DNA of 9,384 nucleotides from NCBI GenBank assembly GCA_013140785.1, contig JABFRZ010000466.1, forward strand, positions 1 through 9,384, written 5' to 3'. A model generated the notes under the pieces. That model was not told where the DNA came from and searched no databases. It saw nothing but the letters and a program-made list of their open reading frames with translations. The DNA comes from Planctomycetota bacterium. GTDB taxonomy: Bacteria; Planctomycetota; UBA1135; GCA-002686595. Positions 7,267-9,384 of the stretch are shown one piece after another (position 1 is the first letter of the stretch; each line of letters starts with the position of its first letter). The position numbers were made by a program, and so were the translations under genes.

Positions 7267-8550
7267 TCAGGCGCTCGCGGCGACCGACTCGGGGCGCGTC
7301 ACGATGCGCAGCGTGCGGTAGACCCACTCGATGCGGCGCGCGAGGGCTTCGCGGTCGGTGGCCGCGACCAGGAAGTTGCCGAAGCGCTGCGCGTGACTGC
7401 TGGTGGGCGGGACCATCTCACCCAGCCGGTAGTTGAACTTGAGCTTTCTCACCCACGGCTGGGCGCGCACCTTGTCGGCGTTCTCGAGCGCTACCAAGCG
7501 GCCGGGCTCGGGGAAGAAGTAGCGGTTGGCGACGTGCCGCTGGGCGTGCCCAACGCGCGGCTCGAGCTCGGCCCAGTCGGGCTCCTCGCCCAGCGCGATC
7601 CGGATCGCCGCGCGCACGTAGTTCACGCCGGAGGAGAACAACACGAGGCTGTCGCACAGATCGCCGCCCGAGAGGCGTGCGGCGATCTCGATCACCTTGG
7701 GTCCCTCGCTGGTCCAGACCAGGTCGCCCTTGGCGCTGCCGCGCTGGATGCCGAGCGCGCGCGCGGCCTGGACGGTGGCTTGCTCGAGCGCGCGGCGCTC
7801 GGCGCCGGTGAAGACCGAGGGGACCTCGCCACCGTTCTCCATCACCTGCGGGTGGAAGCGCGCGGCGAGCTCGTAGTTGCGATCGGCGAAGCCCGGCACC
7901 ACGGCGCGCCCGTCCCACAGGATCGCCTCGCTCGAGATCTGCGGGCCCTCGAGGTACTCCTCGACCTGCACGCGGCCGCTGAACGAGAACCCGCGCGACA
8001 CCTGGTAGAGCTCGGCCGGATCGCTCTTGCCGTCCTCGCTCTTCACGGCGTTCTTCACGTCGAGCACGAACACGCCGCGCGAGCCCGAACGATCCACGGG
8101 CTTCAGCACCAGCCTGCCGCGCTGGGCGAGGTGCGCGCGCAGCTCGGCCAGCGAGCGCACCTCGGCGAACCAGGGGATCGGCACGCCGCACTCCTGGAAG
8201 CGCTGCTTCATCGCGAACTTGTCGGTCGCGAGGCGCGCGCACTCGCTCGACGGACCGGCCAGGCCGAAGTGCGCGGCCACGGCCGCGATCACGTCGGGGA
8301 TGTCGCTGCCCATCGTGAGCACGCCCGCCAGCGTCCCACCCGCGGCGCGGCGCTGCTCGAGAAAGGCGATGAGCGCCGGTACGTCGCGCGTGCTCACGCA
8401 GGCCGACTCCTCGGCCTCGGCGAAGCCCGGCGATTCGCCGTCCTGGTCGAGACACAGGACCGAGAGTGCGAGCTCCTGCGCCGTGCGGATCAAGAAGAGC
8501 TGGTCGGTCGAACCTCCCAGCACGAGCAGGGTGCGCTTCGGGTGAATCAT
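7267..8550 (-). CDS. ATP-grasp ligase family protein
   Basis: A 427-residue cytoplasmic enzyme. The N-terminal Rossmann-like part (about 1-100) begins TLLVLGGSTDQLFLI. The ATP-grasp core shows K150 in LVLKPVDRSGSRGV (the nucleotide-binding lysine and glycine-rich loop), VEEYLEG at 196-202, and IEIAARLSGG at 287-296 with the expected metal-binding Glu. The family joins a carboxylate to an amine or thiol through an acyl-phosphate, as in PurK, carbamoyl-phosphate synthase and L-amino-acid ligases. The substrate here is unknown. The ATG at 8550 is four bases after the stop of the PseG-like gene, which indicates one operon; a longer in-frame start at 8619 overlaps that gene and is unlikely. The pairing suggests a role in decorating an amino sugar for a surface glycan. 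Its codons for residues 353-408 are the source or sister of the fragment at 3492-3661. Confidence 0.87.
   Translation of the reverse strand: MIHPKRTLLVLGGSTDQLFLIRTAQELALSVLCLDQDGESPGFAEAEESACVSTRDVPALIAFLEQRRAAGGTLAGVLTMGSDIPDVIAAVAAHFGLAGPSSECARLATDKFAMKQRFQECGVPIPWFAEVRSLAELRAHLAQRGRLVLKPVDRSGSRGVFVLDVKNAVKSEDGKSDPAELYQVSRGFSFSGRVQVEEYLEGPQISSEAILWDGRAVVPGFADRNYELAARFHPQVMENGGEVPSVFTGAERRALEQATVQAARALGIQRGSAKGDLVWTSEGPKVIEIAARLSGGDLCDSLVLFSSGVNYVRAAIRIALGEEPDWAELEPRVGHAQRHVANRYFFPEPGRLVALENADKVRAQPWVRKLKFNYRLGEMVPPTSSHAQRFGNFLVAATDREALARRIEWVYRTLRIVTRPESVAASA
7326..7495 (-). repeat. 170-bp direct repeat, copy B (inside the ATP-grasp gene)
   Basis: This is the partner of 3492-3661. It encodes residues V353-E408 near the C-terminus, after the catalytic motifs, in a segment containing RAQPWVRKLKFNYRLGE. 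Similarity stops sharply at both ends. Recombination with copy A would leave the catalytic core but swap the last 19 residues for the 26-residue tail of copy A. Confidence 0.92.
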
Positions 8551-8554
8551 GGCT

Positions 8555-9384
8555 TCAAGCGGCGAGTGGGACGGGTGCGGAGGCGAGCAGGCGTTCGGCC
8601 AGGCGCGCGGCGCCCTCACCCAGGCCGCGGATCTCTGCGCTGGGTGCGCTCGGTGCGCGCACGCGTTCGAAGGCCGCGCGGAGTGTCGCGCCGAGCGCGC
8701 GCTCGTCGAACTCGGAAGCCAGCCCGAGCGGCTCGAACAGCCCGGCCTGGCGATAGCCCTCCAGCACGGGCCGATCGCTCGCGTAGTTCGCGAGCACCAG
8801 CGCGGATGTCCCGAGGTAGGCCAGCTCGTACAGGGTCGTGCCGAGCGCCGTGATCGCGACGCGCGCGCGCGCCATCCAGGGCCCCAGCGCAGCGTTCGTG
8901 GGCAGTACCTCGGCCCCGACTTTCTCGGCCGCGCGCTCGATCGCGCCGCGGCGCGGCTGCATGTGCGCGCCGACGCTCACGGCCACGCGGAGGCCCGTCG
9001 GGAGTGCGGCCAGCACGCGCTCGGTCGAGCCCAGTGGATCGCTGCCGCCGAAGGTCACCAAGAGGTCGAGAGTGCGGCTCGGGGCGGGCCGAAGCGCGCG
9101 CACCTCGCGCCGTAACGGGATCCACTCCGGCCCGCGTAGGACGCGCGCGGCGTGCACGCGCTCCCACGCATCCGCAGCCACGCACAGGTTCGGGTGCACG
9201 ACGAAGCTGGCCCACTCGCGCGCCGCGCTGCGGTTCTCGACCAGGTAGCTCGGAACGCCGCGGCGCGCGAGGGTGCGCAGCTCGTCGGTCCAGTCCACGA
9301 AGCCGTCCAGCCAGGCGCCGTTCGCCTTCTCACGCGCCCAGTGCGGCTGCTCGGCCGCGCTCGAAGCTTCCCAGCCCTCTGCCC
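8555..9384 (-). CDS. PseG/SpsG-like nucleotide-sugar hydrolase or glycosyltransferase (partial)
   Basis: The frame is open to the window edge, so the 5' end is missing; about 275 C-terminal residues are visible, and roughly 60-80 are probably lost, judging by usual family length. The GT-B fold is supported by LDGFVDWTDELRTL near the visible N-terminus (compare the VDGY-type motif), GPEWIPLRREV before the linker, VTFGGSDPLGST at the start of the C-terminal Rossmann domain, and ALGTTLYELAYLG with LVLANYASDRPV further on. PseG removes UDP from UDP-2,4-diacetamido-2,4,6-trideoxyhexose in pseudaminic acid synthesis; SpsG is the spore-coat relative. The usual IDD motif is VEN here and the usual N-x-N reads HPN, so the substrate may differ. 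The internal GTG at 9298 is not the start, because homologous sequence continues upstream of it. It is translationally close to the ATP-grasp gene. Confidence 0.75.
   Translation of the reverse strand, partial: AEGWEASSAAEQPHWAREKANGAWLDGFVDWTDELRTLARRGVPSYLVENRSAAREWASFVVHPNLCVAADAWERVHAARVLRGPEWIPLRREVRALRPAPSRTLDLLVTFGGSDPLGSTERVLAALPTGLRVAVSVGAHMQPRRGAIERAAEKVGAEVLPTNAALGPWMARARVAITALGTTLYELAYLGTSALVLANYASDRPVLEGYRQAGLFEPLGLASEFDERALGATLRAAFERVRAPSAPSAEIRGLGEGAARLAERLLASAPVPLAA

Noticed and set aside
5403..7436. Long plus-strand ORF (677 residues) opposite the TPR array
   Set aside because: It mirrors the TPR repeats on the other strand, has low-complexity composition, and spans the CHAT start, the gap and the ATP-grasp end without any domain of its own.
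7393..8853. Plus-strand ORF (486 residues) opposite the ATP-grasp and PseG-like genes
   Set aside because: It crosses the junction of two clear minus-strand genes and shows only Arg/Ala/His-rich shadow composition.
1..9384. CRISPR array, tRNA, rRNA, transposase or integrase
   Set aside because: I see no regularly spaced short repeats with unique spacers, no tRNA- or rRNA-like sequence, and no transposase or recombinase motifs. The 170-bp repeats are gene duplicates rather than insertion-sequence ends.

Overview
This window comes from a GC-rich bacterial chromosome. All convincing genes lie on the minus strand, so they read from right to left. The organism is probably a planctomycete (Planctomycetota), possibly marine. 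This is an inference from three things: a secreted Asp-box protein whose C-terminal domain resembles one I recall from many secreted planctomycete proteins, a secreted PPC-TPR-CHAT protein, and the composition. No marker gene confirms it.

Layout in transcription order. At the right edge (8555-9384) is the 3' part of a gene for a PseG/SpsG-like nucleotide-sugar hydrolase or glycosyltransferase. Four bases later comes an ATP-grasp ligase gene (7267-8550). The two look like the tail of a surface-glycan operon. A 124-bp gap follows, then a 1158-residue secreted protein (3666-7142) with a signal peptide, a PPC-like domain, nine TPRs in an exact 42-residue register, and a C-terminal CHAT caspase-like protease domain with its His/Cys dyad intact. 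Immediately after its stop codon lies a 170-bp ungapped copy (about 94% identical) of the 3' end of the ATP-grasp gene, so the CHAT gene sits between two direct repeats. Next is a candidate promoter (3388-3415) and a 1025-residue secreted protein (187-3264) with five Asp-box (BNR) motifs, an IPT/TIG domain and a planctomycete-type C-terminal domain. The last 186 bases hold no gene but contain a long concentric imperfect inverted repeat (1-164).

How the parts may work together: the two right-hand genes probably act in the cytoplasm on sugar precursors for a surface glycan. The CHAT protein and the Asp-box protein are both predicted to be exported. The most interesting unit is the exported TPR-CHAT protease bracketed by duplicated ATP-grasp sequence. 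It looks like a module that was inserted, or could be lost, by recombination, and it lies beside a possible exported partner or substrate. That functional link is inference only.
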